From assembly GCA_964352225.1 (NCBI GenBank), contig CAYGRM010000162.1, positions 1 to 14,205 of the forward strand: a DNA stretch of 14,205 bases, written 5' to 3'. The notes beneath the pieces are model-generated. The model had not been told where the DNA came from. It did not search any database and worked only from the letters and a program-made list of their open reading frames with translations. Shown here piece after piece: positions 7,590-14,063 of this stretch. How positions within the stretch are numbered: the first letter of the stretch is position 1; every line of letters begins with the position of its first letter. Source of the stretch: CAJQQY01 sp964352225 (GTDB lineage Bacteria; Bacteroidota; Bacteroidia; Chitinophagales; Saprospiraceae). The translations under genes were made by a program, and so were the position numbers.

Positions 7590-7630
7590 AAAAAACTGCT
7601 CTTGCTGGAAATAAGTAGGAGCAGTTTTTT
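7590..7630 (+). terminator. Rho-independent terminator after the second SDR gene
   Basis: A 12-bp stem pairs AAAAAACTGCTC (7590-7601) with GAGCAGTTTTTT (7619-7630), with a 17-nt loop and further T/A-rich sequence after it. It lies 20 bp after the SDR stop codon and separates the two SDR genes from the DUF1801 gene. Confidence 0.85.
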
Positions 7631-7658
7631 TATTTTTAAGCTCAATATTAAATGAAGG

Positions 7659-8099
7659 ATGAAAATACATATGAAAAAACTGGCGATCAATTCCAATCCT
7701 GAAGTCGAAGAGAAGTTTAAAAGCTATCCTCCAAATGTGCGCAAGAAACTCAAGGTACTTCGAAAACTCATTCTTGAAACTGCCAAAGAAATTGAAGACA
7801 TCCAAGAATTGGAAGAGGCTTTAAAGTGGGGTGAACCTAGCTATTTGGTTAAAAAAGGAAGTACGATTCGAATGGATTGGAAGGCAAGAAATCCAAATCA
7901 ATATGCGATGTATTTTAGTTGTACGACTCGACTTGTTCCTACTTTTCAATTGCTTTTTAAAAATCAATTAAAGTTTGAAGGGAAACGAGCGATTGTTTTT
8001 GACCTCGATGAAATGCCCAATGAGGAACTAATAAAATATTGCATCACCTTAGCCTTGACCTATCATAAAGTGAAACACTTGCCCATGTTGGGTGCTTAA
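7659..8099 (+). CDS. DUF1801-family (YdhG-like) small cytoplasmic protein
   Basis: This protein of up to 146 residues matches the DUF1801 family, cytoplasmic proteins of unresolved function. Seen features are an N-terminal helical stretch (NPEVEEKFKSYPPNVRKKLKVLRKLI), the family motif EALKWGEPSYLV, then a beta region (TIRMDWKARNPNQYAMYFSC) and RAIVFDLDEMPNEELIKYCITLALTYH near the end. ATG at 7659 and ATG at 7671 are both possible. The second gives MKKLAINSNP and has AAGGA at 7655-7659, 11 nt upstream, so it may be the real start. The gene follows a terminator and so probably has its own promoter, though no TAnnTTTG box is visible. Confidence 0.82.
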   Translation: MKIHMKKLAINSNPEVEEKFKSYPPNVRKKLKVLRKLILETAKEIEDIQELEEALKWGEPSYLVKKGSTIRMDWKARNPNQYAMYFSCTTRLVPTFQLLFKNQLKFEGKRAIVFDLDEMPNEELIKYCITLALTYHKVKHLPMLGA

Positions 8100-8197
8100 T
8101 TTTTCGGAGAATCTAAATCTACTTTTTATTAAGTTTAGTAGAATCATTTTTATTCTAAGTATGATTAGAATCTAACTAAACCAAAATATATAACATC

Positions 8198-8908
8198 GTG
8201 GAAGTACGAATTTCATATCTCATCTTGGCAGTTTTAGTTGGATTGATTGTTCCGATTTATTCGATGTTGGGAAATGGTGAAAAGATCAAGGAATTAATTT
8301 TAGAATCACCAGAACTGAAAATAAGCATGTATGTGCAATCCATTATTTTTCAATGGATCCTGGTTGGGTTAATTTTGTTGAGCTTATTTTATAATGGGGA
8401 TAGTTTGGATAAAGTTGGATTAGATTTTTTGGATCAACCATTGATGATTTTAGGGTTGTTTGGGGGTGGATTATTGAGCCTTTGGATTTTTGATAATTAT
8501 GATATTCCTAAACTTAATTTAGAAAAATTTAGGAAAAAAAATAAAGATCTCCTGTATTTATTTCCCACTAATCAAAAAGAACATAACTGGACAGTAGCTA
8601 TATCTTTTACGGCGGGAATTTGTGAAGAGATCATTTTTCGAGGATTTACTTTTTGGCAGTTGTCGCAATTCCTTCCGATCACTCCTTCGATCTTAATTGT
8701 TAACTTACTTTTTGCACTTTCTCATTTTGCGACAAAAATGAAAAATATGGTGTTTGCTTTTCTGTTTGGAATCTTTTGGTCGATCACCTTTATTTATACC
8801 GGTTCACTTTGGTTGGCGATGTTGATGCATATTATTATTGATCTTTATTCTTTGACGAGAGGGAAGAAGTATTTTGAAAAAATTAAAGCAGATCATAGAG
8901 ATATTTAA
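8198..8908 (+). CDS. CPBP-family intramembrane protease (CAAX/Abi type)
   Basis: This 236-residue membrane protein belongs to the CPBP intramembrane metalloprotease family (Rce1/Abi). Hydrophobic segments lie at about 6-23, 46-65, 82-98, 132-147, 160-178, 185-200 and 203-218. The signature residues are present: Glu143-Glu144 and Arg148 (CEEIIFRG), His176 (ALSHF), and His211 with Asp215 (MHIIID). An active glutamate protease in the inner membrane is therefore likely. The substrate is unknown, and not every family member is a prenyl-protein protease. The start codon appears to be GTG at 8198, since no ATG precedes the first membrane segment in frame. The next gene starts 62 bp downstream on the same strand, so co-transcription is plausible. 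Confidence 0.88.
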   Translation: MEVRISYLILAVLVGLIVPIYSMLGNGEKIKELILESPELKISMYVQSIIFQWILVGLILLSLFYNGDSLDKVGLDFLDQPLMILGLFGGGLLSLWIFDNYDIPKLNLEKFRKKNKDLLYLFPTNQKEHNWTVAISFTAGICEEIIFRGFTFWQLSQFLPITPSILIVNLLFALSHFATKMKNMVFAFLFGIFWSITFIYTGSLWLAMLMHIIIDLYSLTRGKKYFEKIKADHRDI

Positions 8909-8970
8909 ATCTTAAAAAAATGCATCTTTACATATTACCTAATACCACTCTGGTTAAAAAAAAATCCCCC

Positions 8971-10392
8971 ATGCATCGAATTATATTTATTTTGTTAGTC
9001 TCTGTAACAATGACTTTACAAAGTCAGGCGCAAGAATTTTCCAAACAAGTTCAACGATTTATAACTATTCAAAATGAAGTAACTGCGATCACAAATGTCA
9101 CGGTGATAGATGGAACGGGGAGTGCTGCCAAAAGTAATCAAACCATTATTTTAAAAAGTAATTTAATCGAAAATATTGGAAATACTTCTGATATAAAAAT
9201 TCCTGAAAATGCAAAAGTCATTGATGGAAGTGGAAAAACTATTATTCCAGGATTAGTCATGTTGCATGAACATATGTTTTACACCAAGCCATTTGAGAAT
9301 TGGTTTAGCGTAGGACAAATGACATTCACGTTTCCAAGACTTTATTTGGCAGGAGGTGTTACTACTATGCGGACAGCAGGAAGTATTCAACCACAAACAG
9401 ATTTGAATGTAAAAAAATGGATTACGGAGGGCAAAATGACCGGTCCCAAAATGAATATAACTGGGCCATTTATAGAACGAGAAGGACCTCGTGTTCCTGA
9501 ATTGGGCTTTCTTGGAAATAAAGATGAAGTAGCTAAAATTGTAAATTTTTGGGCAGACAAAGGAGTGACTTCATTCAAAGTGTATAATAATATTACCAAA
9601 GAAGATTTAGAAATTTGCGTGAGAGAAGCTCATCAAAGAGGATTAAAAGTCACGGGACATTTATGTTCGATCACTTATGAAGAGGCGTCCAATATTGGCA
9701 TTGATAATCTCGAACATGGTTTCATGGCATCGAGTGATTTTGATAAGGAAAAAATAGAAAATGTATGTGATCCATTTGCTGCAAGAACAAGTTTGTATCA
9801 GGCTGCAAAGGATGGAAAAGAAATTAGTGACTTAATTGATTTATTGATAAAAAATAAAACAGTCATTACTTCAACGCCAAATGTTTTTGAACCTTATACC
9901 AAACATGAAATTGTTCCTGGTGGAGGATTTGATGCACTTGCTCCACAAATTCAAAAACGTATTTTGACCAATTATAATGATCGAATTGGGAAAGATTCTG
10001 CTTCGGCGGCGATGTACCATAAAAACTTGGAATGGGAAAAAAGATTTTATGAAAAAGGCGGTTTGTTAGTTGCTGGAACTGACCCAACTGGGGCTGGTCG
10101 TACGGTAGCAGGATATGCAAATCAACGAACCGTGGAGATTTTTGTGGAAGCGGGTTATACCGTTGAGGAGGCGATTAAAATATGTACTTACAATGGTGCG
10201 CTATTTTTGGAGCAAGAAAAAACCATAGGAACATTGGAAAAAGGAAAAATTGCCGACCTGATTTTAATTGATGGTGATTTACAAAAAGACATCAAAAATA
10301 TTAGAAAAATGGAATTGGTCTTTAAAGATGGAATTGGTTTTGATTCTCAAAAATTATTTGAGTCGGTGAAAGGGCAAGTGGGGTTGAATTAA
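8971..10392 (+). CDS. Exported amidohydrolase (metal-dependent hydrolase, imidazolonepropionase-like)
   Basis: This 473-residue protein is a member of the amidohydrolase superfamily with a signal peptide (MHRIIFILLVSVTMTLQSQA). I chose ATG 8971 over 8920 because it puts the signal peptide at the N-terminus. Metal-site motifs are His99-x-His101 (LHEHM), probable carboxylated Lys203 (FKVY), His230 (TGHL), His249 (EHG) and Asp371 (AGTDP). The N-terminal beta-sandwich strand ITNVTVIDGTG and the closing strand GTLEKGKIADLILIDGDL are typical of exported Xaa-Pro dipeptidase or imidazolonepropionase-like enzymes. Substrate (peptide, lactam or other amide) cannot be assigned. It follows the CPBP protease gene closely and ends at a terminator shared with thrS. 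Confidence 0.88.
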   Translation: MHRIIFILLVSVTMTLQSQAQEFSKQVQRFITIQNEVTAITNVTVIDGTGSAAKSNQTIILKSNLIENIGNTSDIKIPENAKVIDGSGKTIIPGLVMLHEHMFYTKPFENWFSVGQMTFTFPRLYLAGGVTTMRTAGSIQPQTDLNVKKWITEGKMTGPKMNITGPFIEREGPRVPELGFLGNKDEVAKIVNFWADKGVTSFKVYNNITKEDLEICVREAHQRGLKVTGHLCSITYEEASNIGIDNLEHGFMASSDFDKEKIENVCDPFAARTSLYQAAKDGKEISDLIDLLIKNKTVITSTPNVFEPYTKHEIVPGGGFDALAPQIQKRILTNYNDRIGKDSASAAMYHKNLEWEKRFYEKGGLLVAGTDPTGAGRTVAGYANQRTVEIFVEAGYTVEEAIKICTYNGALFLEQEKTIGTLEKGKIADLILIDGDLQKDIKNIRKMELVFKDGIGFDSQKLFESVKGQVGLN

Positions 10393-10393
10393 T

Positions 10394-10420
10394 TTTTTGA
10401 CACACTTTATGGACAGTCCC
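10394..10420 (-). repeat. Solo sequence resembling an IS256-family terminal inverted repeat
   Basis: Read on the minus strand the segment is GGGACTGTCC then ATAAAGTGTGTCAAAAA. From memory, IS256-family (Mutator-like) ends follow the pattern ACTGTCC-A/T-rich-TGTGTAAAA. The tip would be at 10420 and the body would extend into the amidohydrolase gene, which is intact. If real, this is a remnant end only. No transposase or partner end is present in the window. Confidence 0.35.
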
Positions 10421-10441
10421 AATTTGACAAAAAATAATCTA

Positions 10442-10480
10442 AAAAAAGCTTACTGAATATTTCATTCAGTAAGCTTTTTT
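10442..10480. terminator. Bidirectional terminator between the amidohydrolase gene and thrS
   Basis: A perfect 17-bp stem runs from 10442-10458 (AAAAAAGCTTACTGAAT) to 10464-10480 (ATTCAGTAAGCTTTTTT), with a 5-nt loop and A/T tracts on both sides. It serves the plus-strand amidohydrolase gene and the minus-strand thrS, whose stop codon lies 25 bp to the right. Confidence 0.92.
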
Positions 10481-10505
10481 ATTTTTATAACAAAACATTT
10501 ACGAA

Positions 10506-12428
10506 CTACAATTGCTCCGTAAAATATTTCACAAAATCATCTAGCGACATTTCCCCAACATCGCCTTCCCCTTGCTTCCGTACCCCAACTGTTCCAGCCT
10601 CTTCTTCTTTCTCTCCCACAATCAACATAAAAGGAATTTTAGCGACTTCGTTATCTCGGATTTTTTTACCAATTGATTCTGTCCGCTCATCAATGATTCC
10701 TCGAATATCATGAATCGCTAAAGCATCTTGAACTTTGTAAGCGTACTCATTATATTTATCACTCAATGGCAAAATCGCAAATTGCTCAGGTGCCAACCAC
10801 AATGGAAATTTACCACCACAATGCTCAATCAATACCCCCATAAATCTTTCCATACTTCCGAAAGGCGCTCGGTGAATCATCACAGGTCGGTGCTTTTCAT
10901 TATCAGCTCCAACATATTCTAATTCGAATCGTTCCGGCAAATTATAGTCCACCTGAATGGTTCCCAACTGCCAACTTCGACCCAAGGCATCTTTTACCAT
11001 AAAGTCCAATTTAGGACCATAAAATGCAGCTTCGCCTAATTCAGTAACAGTCTCTAAACCAACTTCTTTAGTTGCTTCGATAATCGCACGTTCCGCCTTA
11101 TCCCAATTTTCATCAGAGCCAATATATTTCTCTTTGTTATTTGGATCACGCAAAGAAATTTGAGCGGTTACATTTTCAAAACTAAATTTTTTCAAAACAT
11201 ACATCGTCAAATCCAACACATCCAAGAATTCAGTTTTCAACTGATCAGGCGTACAAAATAAATGCGCATCATCTTGGGTAAATCCCCTAACTCGAGTCAA
11301 TCCATGCAACTCACCAGTTTGCTCATATCGATAAACTGTTCCGAACTCTGCAATCCGCAAAGGCAACTCTTTGTAAGATCTTGGACGCACTCCAAACACT
11401 TCACAATGGTGAGGGCAATTCATTGGTTTTAATAAAAATTCTTCTCCTTCTCTTGGCGTATGAATCGGTTGAAAACTATCCTCTCCATATTTCTCATAAT
11501 GACCTGAAGTCACGTATAATTCTTTCTTTCCGATGTGTGGAGTAATCACTGGTTGGTAACCTCTTTTGATTTGTTCTTTTTTCAAAAAATCCTCCAAGCG
11601 AGTTCGCAAAGCAGTTCCTTTTGGCAACCAAATTGGAAGACCTGCACCTACTTTTTCCGAGAACATAAACAACTCCATTTCTTTACCCAATTTTCTGTGG
11701 TCACGTTTTTTCGCTTCCTCCAGCATGTGCAAGTACTCTGTGAGGTCTTTATTTTTTGGAAAAGAAATTCCATAAATCCGAGTCATTTGATTTCGAGTAT
11801 CATCGCCTTGCCAGTAAGCACCTGCGACTTTCATCAATTTGACTGCTTTAATTTTAGAAGTATTCTCCATGTGAGGCCCTCGGCATAAATCGACAAAGTT
11901 TCCTTGAGTGTAAAGTGTCAAAGATTCGTCTTCACCTCTTTTTTCAATCAATTCGATTTTATATTCATCACCTTTGTCTTGGAAAAATTTCAAAGCTTCT
12001 GCTCTCGAAATATCTTGACGAACATAATCATTTTTTTGACGCGCCAACTCCAACATTTTATCTTCGATCTTCTTAAAGTCATCAGAAGAGATTTTGTTAT
12101 CACCTGGATCTACATCATAGTAAAATCCATTTTCAATCGCAGGTCCCGTTCCCAATTTGATGCCTGGATATACCGCTTCCAAAGCTTCTGCCATCAAATG
12201 TGCAGAGGAGTGCCAAAATGTTTTTTTCCCTTCCTTATCATTCCAGGTCAGTAATTGCACGGTCGAATCTTCATTAATTGGACGCATGGAATCCCATACC
12301 TCGCCATTAACTTTTGCGGACAAAACGTTCCGCGCCAATCCTTCGCTGATGGATTGTGCAACTTGCATAGCAGTAACTCCTGAATCATATTCACGAACGC
12401 TGCCATCTGGAAGAGTAATTTTAATCAT
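10506..12428 (-). CDS. thrS: Threonyl-tRNA synthetase
   Basis: This 640-residue class II aminoacyl-tRNA synthetase charges tRNA-Thr in the cytoplasm. It has the full bacterial domain order: TGS domain (about 1-62), editing domain with His73-x3-His77 (HSSAH), Cys182 and His186 (LCRGPH), class II core (about 245-540), and the anticodon-binding domain (about 545-640). Catalytic zinc ligands are Cys338 (MNCPHH), His389 (DDAHLF) and His519 (MIHRAP). Motif 2 is RYEQTGELHGLTRVRGFTQ and motif 3 is APFGSMERFMGVLIEH. Length is normal for the family. It is alone: the next gene is convergent, and the infC-rpmI-rplT genes that often follow thrS are absent. A predicted promoter at 12600-12629 gives a leader of about 165 nt, which contains the inverted repeat at 12444-12541. 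Confidence 0.98.
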   Translation of the reverse strand: MIKITLPDGSVREYDSGVTAMQVAQSISEGLARNVLSAKVNGEVWDSMRPINEDSTVQLLTWNDKEGKKTFWHSSAHLMAEALEAVYPGIKLGTGPAIENGFYYDVDPGDNKISSDDFKKIEDKMLELARQKNDYVRQDISRAEALKFFQDKGDEYKIELIEKRGEDESLTLYTQGNFVDLCRGPHMENTSKIKAVKLMKVAGAYWQGDDTRNQMTRIYGISFPKNKDLTEYLHMLEEAKKRDHRKLGKEMELFMFSEKVGAGLPIWLPKGTALRTRLEDFLKKEQIKRGYQPVITPHIGKKELYVTSGHYEKYGEDSFQPIHTPREGEEFLLKPMNCPHHCEVFGVRPRSYKELPLRIAEFGTVYRYEQTGELHGLTRVRGFTQDDAHLFCTPDQLKTEFLDVLDLTMYVLKKFSFENVTAQISLRDPNNKEKYIGSDENWDKAERAIIEATKEVGLETVTELGEAAFYGPKLDFMVKDALGRSWQLGTIQVDYNLPERFELEYVGADNEKHRPVMIHRAPFGSMERFMGVLIEHCGGKFPLWLAPEQFAILPLSDKYNEYAYKVQDALAIHDIRGIIDERTESIGKKIRDNEVAKIPFMLIVGEKEEEAGTVGVRKQGEGDVGEMSLDDFVKYFTEQL

Positions 12429-12443
12429 CTGTAAATTTTTTTT

Positions 12444-12541
12444 CGTAGCTGGACTCTCCGAGTCCAGTATGTTTTTAATAAAATAAATTAATCGAATCTA
12501 TTTTAGATCTTTGAAAACTGGACTCAGATAGTCCAGCTACG
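12444..12541. repeat. REPIN-like element 1: inverted pair of REP-like palindromes in the thrS leader
   Basis: Two 25-nt arms, 12444-12468 and the reverse complement of 12517-12541, match at 23 of 25 positions and are separated by 48 nt. Each arm starts CGTAG and then forms its own hairpin with a 7-bp stem and 5-nt loop: CTGGACT-ctccg-AGTCCAG (12449-12467) and CTGGACT-cagat-AGTCCAG (12518-12536). The near end is 15 nt upstream of the thrS start codon. The layout (short conserved 5' tag plus palindrome, doubled in inverted orientation) is that of REP doublets mobilised by RAYT transposases. No RAYT gene is in the window. Confidence 0.8.
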
Positions 12542-12599
12542 TATTGAATATTTGTCTATGTTTACGATTCCTCTGGTAGAAAAGTTCTTTTAAAGTGCG

Positions 12600-12629
12600 C
12601 AAAAATAAGGGTTTTTGCTAATATTCAAA
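12600..12629 (-). promoter_or_regulatory. Predicted Bacteroidota-type promoter of thrS
   Basis: On the minus strand TTTG (12629-12626) is followed after 18 nt by TATTTTTG (12607-12600), a match to the Bacteroidota consensus TTTG-N(about 19)-TAnnTTTG. Transcription would start near 12593 and give a leader of about 165 nt containing REPIN-like element 1. Confidence 0.6.
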
Positions 12630-12693
12630 AGAAGTAGGAAAACTGGTTCAATAAAGTTTTATTTAAAACAATTTTTCCTTGACGTTGTTAATT

Positions 12694-12707
12694 GATGTAT
12701 ATACATC
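12694..12707. promoter_or_regulatory. Perfect 14-bp palindrome, possible operator upstream of the pirin gene
   Basis: GATGTATATACATC is self-complementary over all 14 bases. It lies 104 bp before the pirin start codon and just outside REPIN-like element 2. Symmetric sites of this type are bound by dimeric regulators such as MarR or HxlR family proteins. The regulator is not in the window, and no clear promoter box is visible beside it, so the role is inferred. Confidence 0.4.
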
Positions 12708-12713
12708 TAATTT

Positions 12714-12790
12714 CGTAAAATGACTCTCTGGGTCGTTAATATTAGAAATGAGTTTTTCAAATTAGTAACGACTTAGAGAGTCGTTTTACG
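12714..12790. repeat. REPIN-like element 2: inverted pair of REP-like palindromes in the pirin leader
   Basis: The arms 12714-12738 and the reverse complement of 12766-12790 match at 22 of 25 positions, with a 27-nt spacer. Each starts CGTAAAA and contains a 7-bp hairpin with a 5-nt loop: AACGACT-tagag-AGTCGTT (12767-12785) and its partner at 12719-12737, which keeps pairing through two G-T wobbles. It shares the frame CGTA-N4-GACTCTCYRAGTC with element 1, but its outer stem bases are AAC/GTT in place of CTG/CAG. It ends 21 nt before the pirin ATG. Confidence 0.78.
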
Positions 12791-12811
12791 GATAATAAAA
12801 ATTTAAAAATT

Positions 12812-13573
12812 ATGTCAGTTCGAGTTATTGCAAAAGAAAACCAAGGTTACGGCGCATTCAACGGCGGTGAAATCATTGAAAATAAACCAATTGGATTTCC
12901 TCAAGATGGGGGAGAAGTTAAACCCTTTTCTAATCTATTTTATTGGGCATATGCTGAGGCAAAAGTAGAAAGTACTATTGGTTTGCATCCTCATCAAGGA
13001 TTCGAGATTATGTCATTCGTCTTGAATGGTAAAATTGAACATTACGATAATCAAATTGATGATTGGAAACCATTGTATAAAGGTGATGCCCAAATTATTC
13101 GAGCCGGCAAAGGAATTAGTCATGCAGAAAAAATGGGAGAAGGTTCGGTGATGTTTCAAATTTGGGTTGACCCAAGTTTGCAAAAAACGATGCAGCAGCC
13201 TGCCAGTTATGATGATTATCGTCATGAAGATTTTCCAGTAAAAACTGAAAATGGAATTTCCATTAAAACTTACTCAGGTGATGGCGCACCTTTGACGATG
13301 GATGCTCCTGGAATGAATATTTCGGAATGGAGTTTTGGAAAAGGTAGTTTTACAAAAGCAGCAGATTTGCAAAAAGTCTATTCTATCTATGTGATGGAAG
13401 GCGAGGTGAAATTAAATGGAGAAAAGGCCGAACAAGATGCTTTTGTGATTATTCAGGATGCGAATGAGATAACCATAGAAACAGAAGATGAAGGAAAATT
13501 TTTCGTGATTGCTTCGGATAAAAAAATAAATTATCCGACTTACGCTGAAATGATGCAAGCGAGAATGAGATAA
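12812..13573 (+). CDS. Pirin-family bicupin protein
   Basis: This 253-residue protein is a pirin-family cupin. The N-terminal cupin carries the full metal site: His59 and His61 (LHPHQGFE), His104 and Glu106 (ISHAEKM), matching the iron ligands of characterised pirins. The C-terminal cupin (about 150-245) is present but has no comparable ligand set, as usual for the family. Bacterial pirins have been linked to quercetin 2,3-dioxygenase activity and to redox sensing; neither can be assigned from sequence. Length fits the longer bacterial pirins. The gene is divergent from thrS. Its leader contains REPIN-like element 2 ending 21 nt before the ATG, and a 14-bp palindrome lies further upstream. 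It converges on the dodecin gene. Confidence 0.92.
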   Translation: MSVRVIAKENQGYGAFNGGEIIENKPIGFPQDGGEVKPFSNLFYWAYAEAKVESTIGLHPHQGFEIMSFVLNGKIEHYDNQIDDWKPLYKGDAQIIRAGKGISHAEKMGEGSVMFQIWVDPSLQKTMQQPASYDDYRHEDFPVKTENGISIKTYSGDGAPLTMDAPGMNISEWSFGKGSFTKAADLQKVYSIYVMEGEVKLNGEKAEQDAFVIIQDANEITIETEDEGKFFVIASDKKINYPTYAEMMQARMR

Positions 13574-13575
13574 GA

Positions 13576-13643
13576 AGTGATGAGTTATAAGTGATGAGCG
13601 ATAAGTTATGTGACTCATCACTTATAACTCATAGCTCATCACT
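13576..13643. repeat. Inverted heptanucleotide array between pirin and dodecin genes
   Basis: The left part (13576-13610) is five 7-bp units: AGTGATG, AGTTATA, AGTGATG, AGCGATA, AGTTATG. The right part (13614-13643) is the same motif on the other strand, reading AGTGATG, AGCTATG, AGTTATA, AGTGATG, AG in reverse complement. The two can pair over most of their length, differing by one 7-bp unit, so the array could form a long hairpin between convergent genes and may end transcription from both. Confidence 0.8.
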
Positions 13644-13653
13644 AATTCCAAAC

Positions 13654-13854
13654 TTACTTCACTTCAAAAGTGATTTTCAAGTTGACTCGGTAAGCTGTAA
13701 CTTTGTTGTTGGAGACAACGACACTTTGACTTTGGACATAAGCAGATTTAATGTTTTTCACACTTTTGCCTGCTCTTGCCACGCCTCTTGCGGTTGCATC
13801 TTCCCAACTTTTTTTCGAGTCTGATAATACCTCGATGACTTTCATAATTGCCAT
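13654..13854 (-). CDS. Dodecin family flavin-binding protein
   Basis: This 66-residue protein matches dodecin, the small dodecameric flavin-storage protein of the cytoplasm that binds riboflavin, FMN or lumichrome derivatives. Seen are the family start KVIEVLSDSKKSWEDA (5-20) with Trp17, the helix continuing through AGKSVKNIKSAYV (28-40), and strands QSQSVVVSNNKVTAYRVNLKITFEV to the C-terminus. Length is exactly that expected. MAIMKVIEV offers two starts, Met1 and Met4; Met1 is used here. It converges on the pirin gene across a heptamer hairpin. Behind it lies a strong terminator (13895-13947) that belongs to the gene further right, so the dodecin gene should have its own promoter in the 40 bp between. 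I could not identify that promoter. Confidence 0.92.
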   Translation of the reverse strand: MAIMKVIEVLSDSKKSWEDATARGVARAGKSVKNIKSAYVQSQSVVVSNNKVTAYRVNLKITFEVK

Positions 13855-13894
13855 AGTAATGTTTTTTTAGGTGTTAAAAAATTAAGTTAATCTT

Positions 13895-13947
13895 AAAATA
13901 AAAAACGCGTCAACCGATTTTAATAAGGTTGACGCGTTTTTTATTTT
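13895..13947 (-). terminator. Strong terminator after the thioredoxin-fold gene
   Basis: A perfect 21-bp stem runs from 13895-13915 to 13927-13947, with core AACGCGTCAACC/GGTTGACGCGTT and an 11-nt loop. A/T tracts on both sides let it work in either direction. On the minus strand it follows the partial gene at 14064-14205 and insulates the dodecin gene from it. The 116 bp between this stem and that gene show nothing else I can support. Confidence 0.88.
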
Positions 13948-14063
13948 ACGCTCTTAAACAAAATTATTTTTAGAAATAAGTTGTTAAAATTCGGCAAAGG
14001 AAAGTTAACTAAAATAAATTAAAAAGACGTCAGAAATTAAATTATTCCTGATCTCTTTTTTAT

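Noticed and set aside
8152..8171. ATTCTAA/TTAGAAT stem as a terminator after the DUF1801 gene
   Set aside because: The 7-bp stem is A/T-rich and has no T-run after it, so it is not a convincing terminator.
11535..12254. Long open frames on the plus strand (11535-11888 and 11904-12254) opposite thrS
   Set aside because: They lie entirely within the highly conserved thrS coding region, are rich in Phe, Ser and Cys as antisense translations are, and show no domain.
12444..12541. T-box riboswitch or E. coli-type thrS translational operator
   Set aside because: There is no T-box sequence or specifier stem, and the 5-nt hairpin loops lack the NGU anticodon mimic of the E. coli operator. The arms fit a mobile REP-like doublet better.
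12679..12703. Sigma70-type TTGACG / TATATA promoter for pirin
   Set aside because: The spacer is only 13 nt, too short for a functional pair, and the TATATA belongs to the 14-bp palindrome.
13576..13643. CRISPR-like array
   Set aside because: The units are 7 bp with no spacers, and no cas gene is present.
13959..13966. Minus-strand TAATTTTG as a dodecin promoter
   Set aside because: It matches TAnnTTTG, but the nearest TTTG upstream is 28 nt away and a strong terminator lies between it and the dodecin start.
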